Below, piece by piece: positions 22,959-36,543 of a stretch of DNA of 64,000 nt. Both the position numbers and the translations under genes were made by a program. Position 1 is the first letter of the stretch, and every line of letters starts with the position of its first letter. The notes beneath the pieces were generated by a model. That model was not told where the DNA came from, searched no databases, and worked only from the letters and a program-made list of their open reading frames with translations. Source of the stretch: Verticillium longisporum (taxonomy: Eukaryota; Ascomycota; Sordariomycetes; Glomerellales; Plectosphaerellaceae); assembly GCA_019188255.1 (NCBI GenBank), contig JAETXT010000016.1, forward strand, positions 1,054,001 to 1,118,000. Reading direction: 5' to 3'.

Positions 22959-25559
22959 CTAATTAGTATTAGTTTAACGTAATATAGAATAGCTAGAGCT
23001 AGAGAAGTTAGGATCAATCTTATAAATAGTAAATTCGCTATATATAAGCTTATCGGTTATACTTTATAAGTAATCGTAAGAGTATTATTTACTTTAAGTA
23101 CTTTAGGACTCTTATAAGAGCTTAGTAATAGGGAAATCCCCTATTACGTAATCTATAGGAGTACCGTCTACTTCGAGTACTTTAGGACTCCTATGCCTAA
23201 GATTACTACCTAGGCTATATTACTAATTATTAAACTCGATAAACGAAGCTCTATAGAATAGTTAATTAGCTATAGTAGAGCTTTAATAAAATTAGCGATA
23301 ATAAGCTCCTCGGATTATAGTAATAGCTCTATAATAGAGCTAGAGAACGCTAAAAAGATATAATAAGAGTTCGATAGTATTCTAGAAGAACTTAGTATAT
23401 TATATTTAATATAGAAGGTTAAGAAAGGTCTCGATATTAACTTTATCGTTAATAGAATAGAATTACGGTTCCCTAGATTATTAGATTTAGTATCTATAGA
23501 TCTTAAGAGCGCCTAGATCCTTAAAATAATAAATATATATAGGATTATAAAGGGAGTTTACTTCCTAGAGGTATTTATCGAAGACTTCTAGGGCTAGATT
23601 AAAGAGGACTTTAACTCCTATAATATAACGATTATTCGAGCATTAAAGGTATATCTAGTAGAGTATAGGATCCCTCTTCTAGGAATAATAAACGCTAAGA
23701 CGTCGAAGAGACTAATCCTAATACTTTTATAGGAAGAGATATTTAATATAATAGAATCGATTACTACTAATTAGGATTTAATACTCTAAAGAGTAGAGGA
23801 ATAGCGAGATTAATAGGACGATGAGTAGTAACCTATAAGGAACGCTTAGCTATCCTAAATCCGAAAACTATGAATAGGGAGGATAGATCCCCGATAGCCC
23901 CTAGTTCTAGGGTTATCTAATTAATAGAATAAGTAATCTAGTTAATAAGAGATTATACTTTAATTATAAAGAAATAAGACCTTACCTTTAAATATTATTT
24001 AGAACCTATTAGCTTAGTACTATACTCTATTATTATATGAATCGGTAAATTCATTAATCGATAAATTAAGTAATTCGTATTACTCTAGAATAAAGAGAGT
24101 AATTACTCTAAAGAGATATATAATATCTTTAATAATAAAATATATATCTTTATAGACGTTTATAAACTATTATAAATCCACTATATATAGCTCTATATAT
24201 TCTTCCTAAATATACTTTTAGGCGTATATAAACTTTCTTCCTAGAATATATAAATTAGAGTATAGGATTCTATTAAATATACTTAATAATTAAATAATAG
24301 TTCGATTCGGAGATTAATAGAATATAATATTATATAGACTAGAGCTTAATAACGTTCTATTTTATAATAGTAGAAGCTAATAATATAGGAAAGCTATAAA
24401 TAGAAGTTCTCTAGATCCTTCTAGATAGGCTTTAGTAGTACTAGAAAGTACTTAGCCCTATATTTAAGGAAGAGATTTATCTCTATATAAATACTCTAAG
24501 GGCGGTTTAAGGCGTCCTAGAGCTAAAGATTATATTAATAAAGCTAGAGCGATCTTTTAATATACTATCCGTATAGCTTAAGAGTATATTAAAGGTAGAG
24601 GAGAATACTAGAATGCTTAAGTACTTCTATACTAATAGACGTTATAGGAGCGGATATCGCTAGGCTAATAGAAGGGGAGATTATAGAGAGTAGTCGGTAT
24701 ATAGAACTAATAATTATTAATTATTTAGAATTCGTAAATACTAGATATACTCTAAATAAGATTATAGATCGATAAAGTATTCTCCTAAAGAGTAATAATA
24801 TTCGAAAGAGTAGTAGAAACGTATATAGGAAGCGTATAGGGATTAGCGGAAGGGATACTATTAATTTTTAATAGTAATAGAACCTATTAAGAGCTTAGAA
24901 TTAGATAATCCTATTTCTAATAAGCTAAGAGTAGACGATACCTTTAAATCTAATCCTAAGAGCGAATTAATAAATATTTATATTATATACTTCTTAGTAA
25001 ATAAGTCGTTCTAATATAGAATTAGAGGGAGTAGTCCGAAGGCTAAAATAATAGCTCTAATAGAGTAGCTCTTTATTTAGTATTAGATTAATAGTATTTC
25101 TATATAGTATAGTATTATCCCTAATATAGGCGTAGTATTAATTTCTATAATAGGAGCTTTATAAATAAGGGCCCTAATAGCTTTAATACTAAGCCTAATA
25201 GTTAATAAATAGGGAATAGGGGCTAGAGTAAGATTTAGAGTAGGAAATCCTATTTCTACGATAGAGGAGATTACTATTCTAATATTAATTAAGAGAATTA
25301 TATTCTATATCGTCCTAATTGATACCCTATTCCTACTTTATATTAAGGATATAGACGATCTCGGAATCTATTTAGATAATATATATAACGAGCTAGTAAA
25401 GCGTATTAGGGAGATCTAAGAGTATACGCCTATTTTTCGTAAATAGGGCTATTTATAGTTCTTCCTAGATACGAAGACCTATATTAGCTCTAGGATTATA
25501 TATATAATAGGGATAGAGAACGATAGAATAGCGTTTCTAATAGAAGTAGAGCTCCGACG

Positions 25560-26200
25560 TATTTATAAGTAGTTCGGTTACCTATCTATAGAGAAGCTAT
25601 AGAACCTACTCTAGAAAGTAGACTAGGACGTAAATCGGGATATTCTAGAGCTAATAAACCGCTTCTATTATTATTATTAGATTAAAGGGAAATCTCTATA
25701 ATGCTTTAAGTTTACCCTAAGATTAGATATCGACTTTAATTATAAGATTTTAATCGATATTATATATTTAGATAGAAAGCCTATTCTTTATATAATTAAT
25801 ATAAGTATAGGATTCTAGTCCGTAACTTTTATTCCTAATTTTATAGCTTATATAATATAGGAAGCTCTTAAGAGGTACTAGTTAGATATATACTTTAGGC
25901 CTCTAGACGTTATAACTATTAATACTAGAACGAACTTTACCTCTATAAAGTTTAGGGTAGAGGTATACCTCCTAGGTATAACCTACTATTAGATCCCTAT
26001 AGAGGCCTATTAATTAATTAATAAGGTTAAGAGCTACTATAAGCCGATATATAGAGTATACGAGATCTTAAAGGTAGAATCTCGTAATACGAGCCTAGAA
26101 TCGCTACTTTAAAGAGCTATAAAGGCGGTAAACGATACTACTAAGCTTAATAGATTAATACCTATACTATTTATATTCGGGGCAATACCTAGGATTACTA
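25560..26200 (+). pseudogene. Degenerate copia integrase domain (inner copy)
   Basis: Translation with stops ignored shows a zinc-finger remnant in which His and Cys are changed to Tyr (for example QFGYLSIEKL), then a catalytic-core pattern with LIDIIYLD and TRTNFTS. These match the Ty1/copia integrase order and spacing. G-to-A and C-to-T transitions explain the substitutions. The outer copy repeats this at about 31570-32300. Confidence 0.8.
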
Positions 26201-26879
26201 CTAACTTAGCGCTTACTATAACTTAGGTATAGTACGCTAAAGCGGTTAATAAGGCGATAATAGAGCTTCGGCGAATAGTCGCTAAGCGGAAGGTTAATAA
26301 TACTCTTAATACCTATAATGGACTAGATACTAAGTAGTTATTACCGAGATCGCTAGAGCTAGGAAGCGATATTCTTATATTCCGAGAGCGAGAGAAATAG
26401 ATCGGTCTTTATAAGGTTATATCGGTTTCTAATATAGTAGTTATAGTCGAAATAGTTAATAGCTTAATAGAGTTTAGAGGAATATATATTAAGCTATATA
26501 ATAGATCGCTAGATTAATAAGCTAGGGAGATAATAGTAGTTCGAACTCTAGAGACCCTAGAACTATTTAAGTATTTAGAGCTAATTCTACTATAATAATA
26601 TAGGAGACCTAGGAAGTTAATAAACGCTACGAATCTATTATAGGCGGCTTTTATAGATCGTAAAAGTAGTACGACTAGGACTTTATAGATCGAGCGCTAA
26701 TTTATTATTAAAAGGGAATAGTAGGGGTATAATTTAGCTATTTAATTATATAATAAAAGTAGAATAACGACCCCTAGGAAGCTATTTAAATAGTCCGATT
26801 AGGAGGAAATCGATTTACTCCTAGTAGTTAGAATAATTATATTAATTAGGAGATCTATATTTCCTAATATTAAGATCTT

Positions 26880-27700
26880 TAGATATTAGCTTATAAGAGA
26901 AATAAAAGGCTTCTTTTAAGCCCTATATAAGAAGTTAAGATTAATAGTTTAGGGATATAGTAATTAGGAGAAGATAACCCTATTAATATAGTCGCTTACA
27001 ATTATATACTATAGCTAATAACTAATCCTAGCGATTACCTTAATACTATAGTAACGTAGCTATTAGTTAATACTCTATAATATTAATTAAGCCTATACTT
27101 AGAGCACTATAGATCTATTATATAACGTTCTCCTATATATTCCTAAGGAGCTATAATATAGATACCCCGACGGAATCGTCTTCTATATTATAAAGCCGCT
27201 CTATAGTATTATAGAGTTAGGTCTCTATTAGTTTATAATCTATTAGCGCTATTATAGAGAGCGCTTAAATACTATTCTAATAGGCTACGATCTATATTTA
27301 CTTCTAATTAGAGCTAGAGAGAGCGTTAGATTAATCGGAATATAGATTAATAATACCCTTAACCTCGGAGAGCCTATATTTATATAAAAAGAATAAATAG
27401 AGCTCGAAAGCGCTAGCTTCCGAATAAAGCTTACTTCTATCCTTAATATAGGATCTAATAGCGTATTTAATAGCTATATTATTAAAGTTAGAATTAAAGA
27501 TCTTACGATTTAATAGAAAGGCTAAGGTAATCGCCTAGAGCTAGTAACCCTAGGGATAGCGAGCTTAGAGTAGGAATATATTACTTAGGGAGCTCGTAAT
27601 ACCTATATTACTTTAACTTATTAACTAGAAGTAGCCTTCGATTTCTCTATTATAGCCTAAGCTAAGAACTTATAGGAGGACGACTTTAAATAGCTTAATA
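26880..27700 (+). pseudogene. Degenerate copia reverse transcriptase (inner copy)
   Basis: Remnant motifs include QAYTQST and KPLYSIIELG, typical of the copia reverse transcriptase. The catalytic Asp pair reads Asn-Asn at 27349-27354, as expected from G-to-A on the coding strand. Stops are TAG/TAA only. The outer copy carries the same domain at about 32900-33700. Confidence 0.8.
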
Positions 27701-27774
27701 AATATATATAATAGTAGATCGCTAACGTAGGCCGTAGCCTGAATTATATACGCCTAGATCTCTTAATAGCTTAA

Positions 27775-28260
27775 CTTTACGTATTTATTAACGGCTCCTT
27801 TACTAATAATAAGGACCTAAGTTTATAGATCGGATTCGTTATCCTCCTTAATAATGAATATTCCTATAATTAGGAGAATGCTTTTATAGTACATAGTAAT
27901 ATCCTCTATTAGTAATCTATTAAGTATAAACGGGTTATATATTTAGTTCTAGCTAGCGAGATCTATAGGATAGTTAGTAGCTTCGATATAGCTTATATCC
28001 TTAAATAGACGCTCTAAGAGATCTATAAACGCTTAGAACTATTACTCCTATAGATAATTATCTATATTAATAGCTATTTACTCTATTAATATTTAGTTTA
28101 ATTAAGCGTAATAGTAGAGAAATGCTTAATAATAGATCTTATAATATTATAGTAAAGCTACGAAGAACGCGAAGTCGACGAAATTCGTTAGATCGCTAGA
28201 GGCGATAACCCTATAAATTTAATAATTAAAGGAGCGCTAAACTAAGTATTAGAAGCGCTA
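27775..28260 (+). pseudogene. Degenerate copia RNase H domain (inner copy)
   Basis: FINGSFTNNKDLS near 27784 corresponds to the first Asp motif with Asp changed to Asn, and YINSYLLYQ near 28064 to a later one. It ends the pol frame. The outer copy has it at about 33790-34300. Confidence 0.78.
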
Positions 28261-28559
28261 ATAAGCTCTAATAAAGTTATAATTAGGATTAAAGGATAAA
28301 TTAAATATTAAGAAAAGAATAATTAAAGGGTAAAGGTAATTAATATTAATAAAAATATAGTAAAGCCTAAAAACGAGTACCCTAGAAGTAAAAACGACGA
28401 CCCTATAATTAGTAAAATAGTAAAGTAACCGCTCTATAAAACGGACTAGGCCTTAGAATCCGAAGAATCCGAGTTTAACTACTTTAGCGAGTCCTATTAG
28501 AGGTAGTTAAAGAGCTATAGAGCTACGGCCCGCTTAGCTACTTTATAGTTAATATTATA

Positions 28560-29122
28560 AAGATTATCGAGGTCCTTATTAGGGTCGTTACCCCCCTTCG
28601 CCTCCTCCTCTTTAACGATCGTTAATATACCCTTTATAATAGTATATTACTTCTCTATATCCTATATCCCCTATTAGCTAATTATATAATTAAATAATTA
28701 GGGAAATAATAGAGAAGAGAGCTTATTAGCTTATTATTCTTATCCTAGGCGGCTAAAAACTTTATAATAAGCTTAAACGCTTTAACTAGATTATAGATAA
28801 TAATTATTAAAGCTATAGATATTAGAAAATAGAGATCGTAGAAGCTTATATTAGTTTATAAGAGTACTTAGAAGTATACTTATAGTAATAAGAGCCCTTA
28901 GGCTCTAAATTATAGTATATACTATTAATATTAACTTTAGTTTACTTATTAGTAAGATAAGACTTAAAGTACTTAAAATAGGGGACCTTATAGATATTTC
29001 TATAGATATATACTATATACTAGTTAATAGCTCCTATAATTAATACTAACTATATTCTTATACTTCGCTACTCTCTTAGCGGGAGGGGTAACGGGCGTAG
29101 GGGTTTTACGCTTAAGCGGCAT
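28560..29122 (-). pseudogene. Possible degenerate antisense ORF in the copia 3' region
   Basis: On the minus strand an ATG at 29122 opens a basic start, MPLKRKTPTPVTPPAKRVAK. The outer copy has the same start around 35180 with ATG changed to ATA and mostly conservative differences. Further downstream stops are dense, all TAA/TAG, which RIP could have produced from CAA, CAG or TGG. Whether a gene once existed here is inference; no family is recognised. Confidence 0.3.
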
Positions 29123-29870
29123 TATCGAGGCTAGGAAGAGAGAAAGAGGGAGAGAGAGAGAATAGTAAAAAGGGGGATTTACTAATCGTCGGAGCTCTAA
29201 AATAGTAGATTAGGCTAGCTAATCTAAAAATAAAGAAGTCGATATAGGGAGAGGGAAAGGTAAATAGAATAGAATTACTATAATTTACTAATTAGATATA
29301 TAGATCTATAGAGTATAGTATTTACTAGATTAGCTAAATAGGATCTATTAATTCTATTTAGGTAATTTAATTCTATTATTCTCTTTTAAAGGCGGTTCAA
29401 TTCTATTATTCTAATAGGAAAGCTAATAAAGGAGAATAATAATTATTCTTTTACTTTCTATTAATATATTAGTAATTTAGAGGCATTAAGAGTATGCATT
29501 TAGCTATTATAAGAGTACTATTTAATTACCTATTATATTATTAGATTATTATTTATTTCCTTTATTAAAGGGATTTAACCGCTTATTCCTATTATTTAAA
29601 TTATAATTTAATTTATTTCTTTAGAGAGCTATTTATAAGTAATTCTATTACTCTAAGGTATTAGGAACTAGGGACTTAATGCTTATAAGAATAATAGGAT
29701 TAAGCTACGTTTTCCTTATCCTATTTATTATTCTCTTACTATTAATTATTTACTTTAAAGCTAGAAGAGTAGATCTAATACGCTAAAGACTAGAGATTAG
29801 AAGCGTATTAGAGCGGCTATCGACCCTAGCAATAGCTCTTAATATTAATTCTTATAGCTATTCTATCTAT

Positions 29871-29887
29871 AAAGAAAAGAGAGCTAG
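29871..29887 (+). other. Polypurine tract of inner copia element
   Basis: AAAGAAAAGAGAGCTAG lies immediately upstream of the 3' LTR, where plus-strand priming would have begun. The outer copy has the equivalent tract at 35938-35954. Confidence 0.75.
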
Positions 29888-30174
29888 TATTAAATTAATA
29901 TTAAGGGGTTCCCTAGAGTAATGATCTCGGTAGGGGATTACCGATATAGTAATTACTATGGCTAGGATTTATAGCTCTCAGGAGCATATAAACTATAGCT
30001 TACGTAATCGGTGAATTAGATAGGTATATCTAACTTATATAGGTAGTAGTAATTTAGAGAGAGATTATTAATTATATTATAAGACTTATATTACCTACCC
30101 TACCTATTCAGAGCTCTTAGGCATAGCTAAAGCAATGAAACGGGGTTTATATAAATAGTAAAGCCCTCTTAATA
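29888..30174 (+). repeat. 3' LTR of inner copia element
   Basis: 287 bp partner of 22672-22958, with the same subtype-specific differences from the outer LTRs, and a target duplication CTTAA directly after it. Confidence 0.92.
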
Positions 30175-33100
30175 CTTAACGATAAAATATATATCTTTAT
30201 AGATATTTATAAACTATTATAAATCTATTATATATAGCTTTATATATTCTTCCTAAATATACTTTTAGAATATATATAAACTTTCTTCTTAGAATATATA
30301 AATTAGAATATAGGACTCTATTAAATATATTTAATAATTAAATAATAATTCGATTTAGAGATTAATAGAATATAGTATTATATAGACTAAAGCTTAATAA
30401 CGTTCTATTCTATAATAATAGAAGCTAATAATATAGGAAAGCTATAAATAGAAGTTCTCTAGATCCTTCTAAATAAGCTTTAATAATATTAGAGAATACT
30501 TAGCTTTATATTTAAAGAAGAGATTTATCTCTATATAAATACTCTAAAAGTAATTTAAAGTATCCTAGGGCTAAAGATTATATTAATAAAACTAAAGCGA
30601 TCTTTTAATATATTATCTATATAGCTTAAAAGTATATTAAAGGTAGAGGAGAATATTAGAATACTTAGGTACTTCTATACTAATAGACGTTATAGGAGCG
30701 GATATTATTAAGCTAATAGAAGGGGAGATCGTAGAGAGTAATTAATATATAGAACTAATAATCGTTAACTATCTAGAATTCGTAAATATTAGATATACTC
30801 TAAATTAGACTATAAATTAATAAAGTACTCTCCTAAAGAATAATAATACTTAAAAGAGTAATAGAAATATATATAAGAAGTATATAGGGATTAATAGAAG
30901 GGATACTATTAATTTTTAATAGTAATAGAACCTATTAAGAGCTTAGAATTAGATAATCCTATTTCTAATAAACTAGGAGTAGATAATACTTATAGGTCTA
31001 ATCCTAAGAGCGAACTAATAAATACTTATACTATATACTTCTTAGTAAATAAGTTATTCTAATATAGAATTAAAGAGAATAGTCCGAAAGCTAAAATAAT
31101 AGCTCTAATAGAGTAGCTCTTTATTTAATATTAGATTAATAGTACTTCTACTTAATATAGTATTATCCCTAATATAAGTATAATATTAGTTTCTATAATA
31201 GGAGCTTTATATATAAGGGCCCTAATAGCTCTAATACTAAGCTTAATAGTTAATAAATAGGGAATAGGGGCTAGAATAAGATTTAGAATAGGAAACCCTA
31301 TATCTATAATAGAGGAGATTATTATTCTAATATTAATTAGGAAAATTATATTCTATATTATCTTAATAGATACTCTATTCCTACTTTATATTAAGGATAT
31401 AAACGATCTTAGAATCTACTTAGATAATATATATAACGAGCTAGTAAAGTATATTAAGGAGATCTAAGAGTATATACCTATTTTTCGTAAATAGGGCTAT
31501 TTATAGTTCTTCTTAGATATAAAGACTTATATTAGCTCTAGGATCATATATATAATAGGGATAGAGAGTAATAGAGTAGCGTTTCTAATAGAAGTAGAGC
31601 TCTAATATATTTATAAATAATTTAGTTACTTATTTATAGAGAAGCTATAGAACCTATTCTAGAGAGTAGACTATAATATAAATCGGGATACTCTAGAATT
31701 AATAAACTGCTTCTATTATTATTATTAGATTAAAGGGAAGTCTTTATAATACTTTAAATTTACTTTAAAGTTAAATATTAATTTTAATTATAAGATTTTA
31801 ATCGATATTATATACTTAGATAGAAAGCCTATTCTTTATATAATCGATTTAAATATAGGATTCTAATCTATAATTTTTATTCTTAATTTTATAGTTTATA
31901 TAATATAGGAAGCCCTTAAAAAGTATTAATTAGATATTTATTTTAGGCCTCTAGATATTATAACTATTAATACTAGAACGAACTTTACCTCTATAGAATT
32001 TAGGGTAAAGGTATACTTCCTAAGTATAACCTATTATTAGATCCTTATAGAGGCTTATTAGTTAATTAGTAAGGTTAAGAGCTATTATAAGCTAATTTAT
32101 AGAGTATATAAGATCTTAAAGGTAGAATCTTATAATATAAGCCCGGAATCGCTACTTTAAGGAGTAGTAAAAGCAATAAACGATATTACTAAGCTTAATA
32201 GATTAATATCTATATTACTTATATTCAGGGCGATATTTAGGATTATTACTAACTTAGCGCTTATTACGACCTAGATATAGTATATTAAAGCGGTTAATAA
32301 GGCGATAGTAGAGCTTTAGCGAATAATCGCTAAGTAGAAGGTTAATAATACTCTTAATACCTATAATAGACTAGATATTAAATAATTACTATTAAGATCG
32401 CTAGAGCTAGGAAGCGATATTTTTATATTCCGAGAATAGGAGAAATAGACTAGTCCCTATAAAATTATATCGGTTTCTAATATAGTAATTATAATCGAAA
32501 TAGTTAATAGCTTAATAGAGTTTAGAGGAATATATATTAAGCTATATAATAGATCGCTAGATTAATAGATTAGGGAGATAATAGTAATCCGAACTCTAGA
32601 GACCCTAGAACTATTTAAGTACTTAGAGCTAATTCTACTATAACGATATAAGAGACTTAAGAAGTTAATAAACGCTATAAATCTATTATAGGCGGCTTTT
32701 ATAGATTATAAGAGTAATATAACTAGGACTTTATAGATTAAGCGCTAATTTATTATTTAAAGGGAATAATAGGGGTACGATCTAGCTATTTAATTATATA
32801 ATAAAGGTAGAATAACGACCCCTAGGAAGCTATTTAAATAGTTTAACTAGGAGGAAGTCGACTTATTCCTAATAGCTAGAGTAATCGTACTAATTAGGAG
32901 ATCTATATTTCCTAGTACTAAGATCTTTAGATACTAGCTTATAAGAGAGGTAAAAGGCTTCCCTTAAGCCCTATATAAGAAGTTAAGATTAATAGTTTAA
33001 GGATATAGTAATTAGGAGAAGATAACCCTATTAATATAGTCGCCTACGATTATATACTATAGCTAACGACTAATCCTAGTAATTACCCTAATATTATAGT

Positions 33101-35954
33101 AATATAGCTATTAATTAATACTCTATAATATTAATTAAGCCTATATCTAGAATATTATAGATCTATTATATAATATTCTCCTATATATTCCTAAGGAGCT
33201 ATTATATAAATACCCTAATAGAATCGTCTTCTATATTATAAAGCTACTCTATAATATTATAGAGTTAGGTCTCTATTAGTTTATAATCTATTAGCGCTAT
33301 TATAGAGAGCGCCTAAATACTATTCTAATAGGCTACGATCTTTATTTACTTCTAATTAAAGCTAGAGAGAGCTTTAGATTAATCGGAATATAGATTAACG
33401 ATACCCTTAACCTTAGAGAGCCTATATTTATATAAAAGGAATAAATAGAGCTCGAAAGCGCTAGCTTCTAAGTAAAGCCTACTTTTATCCTTAATATAGG
33501 ATCTAATAGTATCTTTAATAGCTATATTATTAAAATTAGAATTAAAGATCTTACAATTTAATAGAAAGGCTAAGGTAATCGCTTAGAGCTAGTAACCCTA
33601 GGGATAGTAAGCTTAGAATAGGAATATATCGCCTAGAGAGCTTATAATACCTATATTACTTTAATTTATTAATTAGAAATAGCTTTCGATTTCTCTATTA
33701 TAATTTAAGCTAAGAAGTTATAGAAGGACGACTTTAAATAGCTTAATAAATATATATAATAATAGATTACTAATATAGGTTATAGCTTAAATTATATATA
33801 CTTAGATCTCTGAATAGCTTAACTTTATATATTTATTAATAGCTCCTTTATTAATAATAAGGATATTAGTTTATAGATCGGATTTATTATCCTCTTAAAT
33901 AATAAACGTTCTAGCGATTAGGAGAATGCCTTTATAATATATAATAATATCCTCTATTAATAATCTATTAAGTATAAATGAGTTATATATTTAGTTCTAG
34001 CTAGCGAAATCTATAGGATAATTAATAGCTTCGATATAGCCTATATCCTTAAATAGATATTCTAAGAGATCTATAAATACTTAGAATTACTATTCCTATA
34101 GATAGTTATCTATACTAATAGCTACTTACTCTATTAATATTTTATTTAATTAAGTATAATAATAGAGAAATACTTAATAATAGATCTTATAGTATTATAG
34201 TAAAGCTATAAAGAATATAAAGTTAATGAAATTTATTAGATCGCTAGAAGCAATAACCCTATAGATTTAATAATTAAGGGAGCGCTAAACTAAGTACTAG
34301 AAGCATTAATAAGCTCTAATAAAGTTATAATTAGGATTAAAGGATAAGTTAAACGTTAAGAAAAGAATAATTAAGAGGTAAAGGTAATTAATATTAATAA
34401 AGATATAATAAAGCTTAAAAACGAGTACCCTAGAAGTAAAAACGACGACTTTACGATTAGTAAAATAGTAAAATAACCGATCTATAAAGCGGACTAAGCC
34501 TCGGAATCCGAAGAATCCGAGTTTAATTACTCTAATAAGTCCTACTAGAAGTAATTAAAGAGCTATAGAGCTATAGCCCGCTTAGCTACTTTATACTTAG
34601 TATTATTAAGACTATCGAGGTCTTTATTAAAGTTATTACCCCCTTTCGCCTCCTCCTCTTTAATAATTATTAATATACCCTTTATAATAATATATTACTT
34701 CTCTATATCCTATATCCTCTATTAGCTAATTATATAATTAGATAATTAAGGAAATAATAGAGAAGAGAGCTTATTAGCTTATTATTCTTATCCTAGGCGG
34801 CTAAAAACTTTATAATAAGCTTAAACGCTTTAACTAGATTATAGATAATAATTATTAAAGCTATAGATATTAGAAAATAGAGATCGTAGAAGCTTATATT
34901 AGTTTATAAGAGTACTTAGAAGTATACTTATAGTAATAAGAGCCCTTAGGCTCTAAATTATAGTATATACTATTAGTATTAACTTTGGTTTACTTATTAG
35001 TAAGATAAGACTTAAAGTACTTAAAATAGGGGACCTTATAGATATTTCTATAGATATATACTATATATTAGTTAATAGCTCCTATAATTAATACTAACTA
35101 TATTCTTATACTTCGCTACTCTCTTAGTAGGAGGGGTAATAGGTATAGGGGCTTTACGCTTAGGCGGTATTATCGAGGCTAGGGATAAGTAGAAAGAAAG
35201 AGAGAGAGAATAGTAAAAAGGGGTAATTATTAATTATTAGAGCTCTAAAATAGTAGATTAAGCTAGCTAATCTTAAAAATAAAGAATTATTATAGAGAAG
35301 AGGAAAAGTAAAAGGAATAGAGTTATTATAATTTATTAATTAGATATATAGATCTATAGAGTATAGTATTTATTAAATTAGCTTAATAGGATCTATTAAT
35401 TCTATTTAAGTAATTTAATTCTATTATTCTTATTAAAGGCGGTTTAATTCTATTATTCCTATTAAAAAGCTAATAAAGGAGTAATAATAATTATTCTTCT
35501 ACTCTCTATTAGTATATTAACGATTTAGAGACTTTATGAGCCTATATCTAGCTATTATAAGAGCGCTAAGCAATTAGCTATTATACTATTTAATTACTAT
35601 TTATTTCCTTTATTAAAGGGTTTAAAAGCCTATTCTTATTATTTAATTATAATTTAATTCATTTCCTTAGAGAGCTATTTAACGATTAGTTTAACTAATC
35701 TATAGCGCTAGGGATTAGGGATTTAGCGCTTATAGGAATAGTAACATTAAGCTGTATTTTTCCTTATTCTATCTATTATTCTCCTATTATTACTTATTTA
35801 CTTATTTATTTATTTATTTTATAGATTAGGGATAGTAGATCTAATACGCTAGAGACTAGAGGATTATAAGCATATTAGAGTAGCTATTAACCTAGGTAAT
35901 AGAGCCTAATATTAGTCCTTTAGGCAATCCTATCTATAAAGAAAAGATAGCTAA

Positions 35955-36243
35955 TATTAAACTAATATTAGGGGATTACCTAGATCGGTAATTACTATAT
36001 AGGATTTACTAATATAGTAATTACTAGGGCTAGGATTTATAGCTCTTAGGAGTATATAATTTATAGCTTACGTAATCGGTAAATTAGATAGGTATATCTA
36101 ATTTATATAGGTAGTAGTAATTTAGAGAGAAAGCATTAATAATTATTATAAGTCTTATATTACCTACCCTACCTATTCAGAGCTCTTAGGCATAGCTAAA
36201 GTAATGAATTAGGGTTCACCTAAGTAATAAAGCCCTCTTAATA
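35955..36243 (+). repeat. 3' LTR of outer copia element
   Basis: 289 bp, starting TATTAAACTAATATTAGGGG and ending CCCTCTTAATA. A purine-rich tract precedes it directly at 35938-35954. Confidence 0.92.
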
Positions 36244-36312
36244 GCTAGACTATTAAATCTATTAAGGCTAGACTATTAAATCTATTAAGGCTATACTATT
36301 AAATCTATTATA
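36244..36312 (+). repeat. 23 bp minisatellite, right part
   Basis: The array resumes exactly after the outer retrotransposon with units at 36244, 36267 and 36290. This proves that the element inserted inside the array; the duplicated GCTAG is the first five bases of a unit. Confidence 0.85.
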
Positions 36313-36365
36313 TTTAGCTTATTAAAGCTATATAATAAGGCTTTTATTTTTTCTAATTTTATAGA

Positions 36366-36543
36366 AAATAATCGATTTAGGATAGATTATTAAAGATAGA
36401 GAAATTAGCTAATCTTAAGTAAGCCTATTTTAATACTTTTACCCTATTCTTATACCCCTAATAGTTAGGTTAGCTCCTAAAGAGGTTTAGTGTAAATTAA
36501 AAGCGGACCTAATAGTTAGCTTAGGTCGATACCTAATAGTTAG
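36366..36543 (+). repeat. Internal copy of the right element end
   Basis: Aligns directly with about 37655-37837, including the segment AAAAGCGGACCTAATAGT, but is more heavily mutated. It stops where the outer copy continues into GTGAACTTATACCTCC. It marks the right end of a first element copy whose left end is at 20951. Confidence 0.7.

Larger units (their letters stand above)
22672..30174 (+). mobile_element. Inner Ty1/copia LTR retrotransposon nested in the outer one
   Basis: 7503 bp with 287 bp LTRs and target duplication CTTAA (22667-22671 and 30175-30179). It belongs to the same family as its host: 22959-24130 aligns with 21491-22666, and host sequence resumes at 30180 where the inner copy continues uninterrupted at about 24140. 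Recognisable but stop-riddled pol parts on +: integrase zinc-finger and core 25560-26200, reverse transcriptase 26880-27700, RNase H 27775-28260. About 1.6 kb of further sequence lies between RNase H and the 3' LTR. Both copies are equally unable to code for protein. Confidence 0.93.
21202..36243 (+). mobile_element. Outer Ty1/copia LTR retrotransposon, interrupted and RIP-inactivated
   Basis: Bounded by 289 bp LTRs (21202-21490 and 35955-36243) and a 5 bp target duplication GCTAG (21197-21201 and 36244-36248). Removing the nested copy (22672-30174 plus one CTTAA) leaves about 7.5 kb. Reading order on + is gag-like region, integrase, reverse transcriptase, RNase H, which defines Ty1/copia. 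Coding parts after the interruption run from 30180: integrase remnant about 31570-32300, reverse transcriptase about 32900-33700, RNase H about 33790-34300. All frames are broken by TAA/TAG; TGA is rare, as expected after RIP. LTR ends read TATTGAAC and CTTAATA, probably mutated TG...CA ends. Confidence 0.93.
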
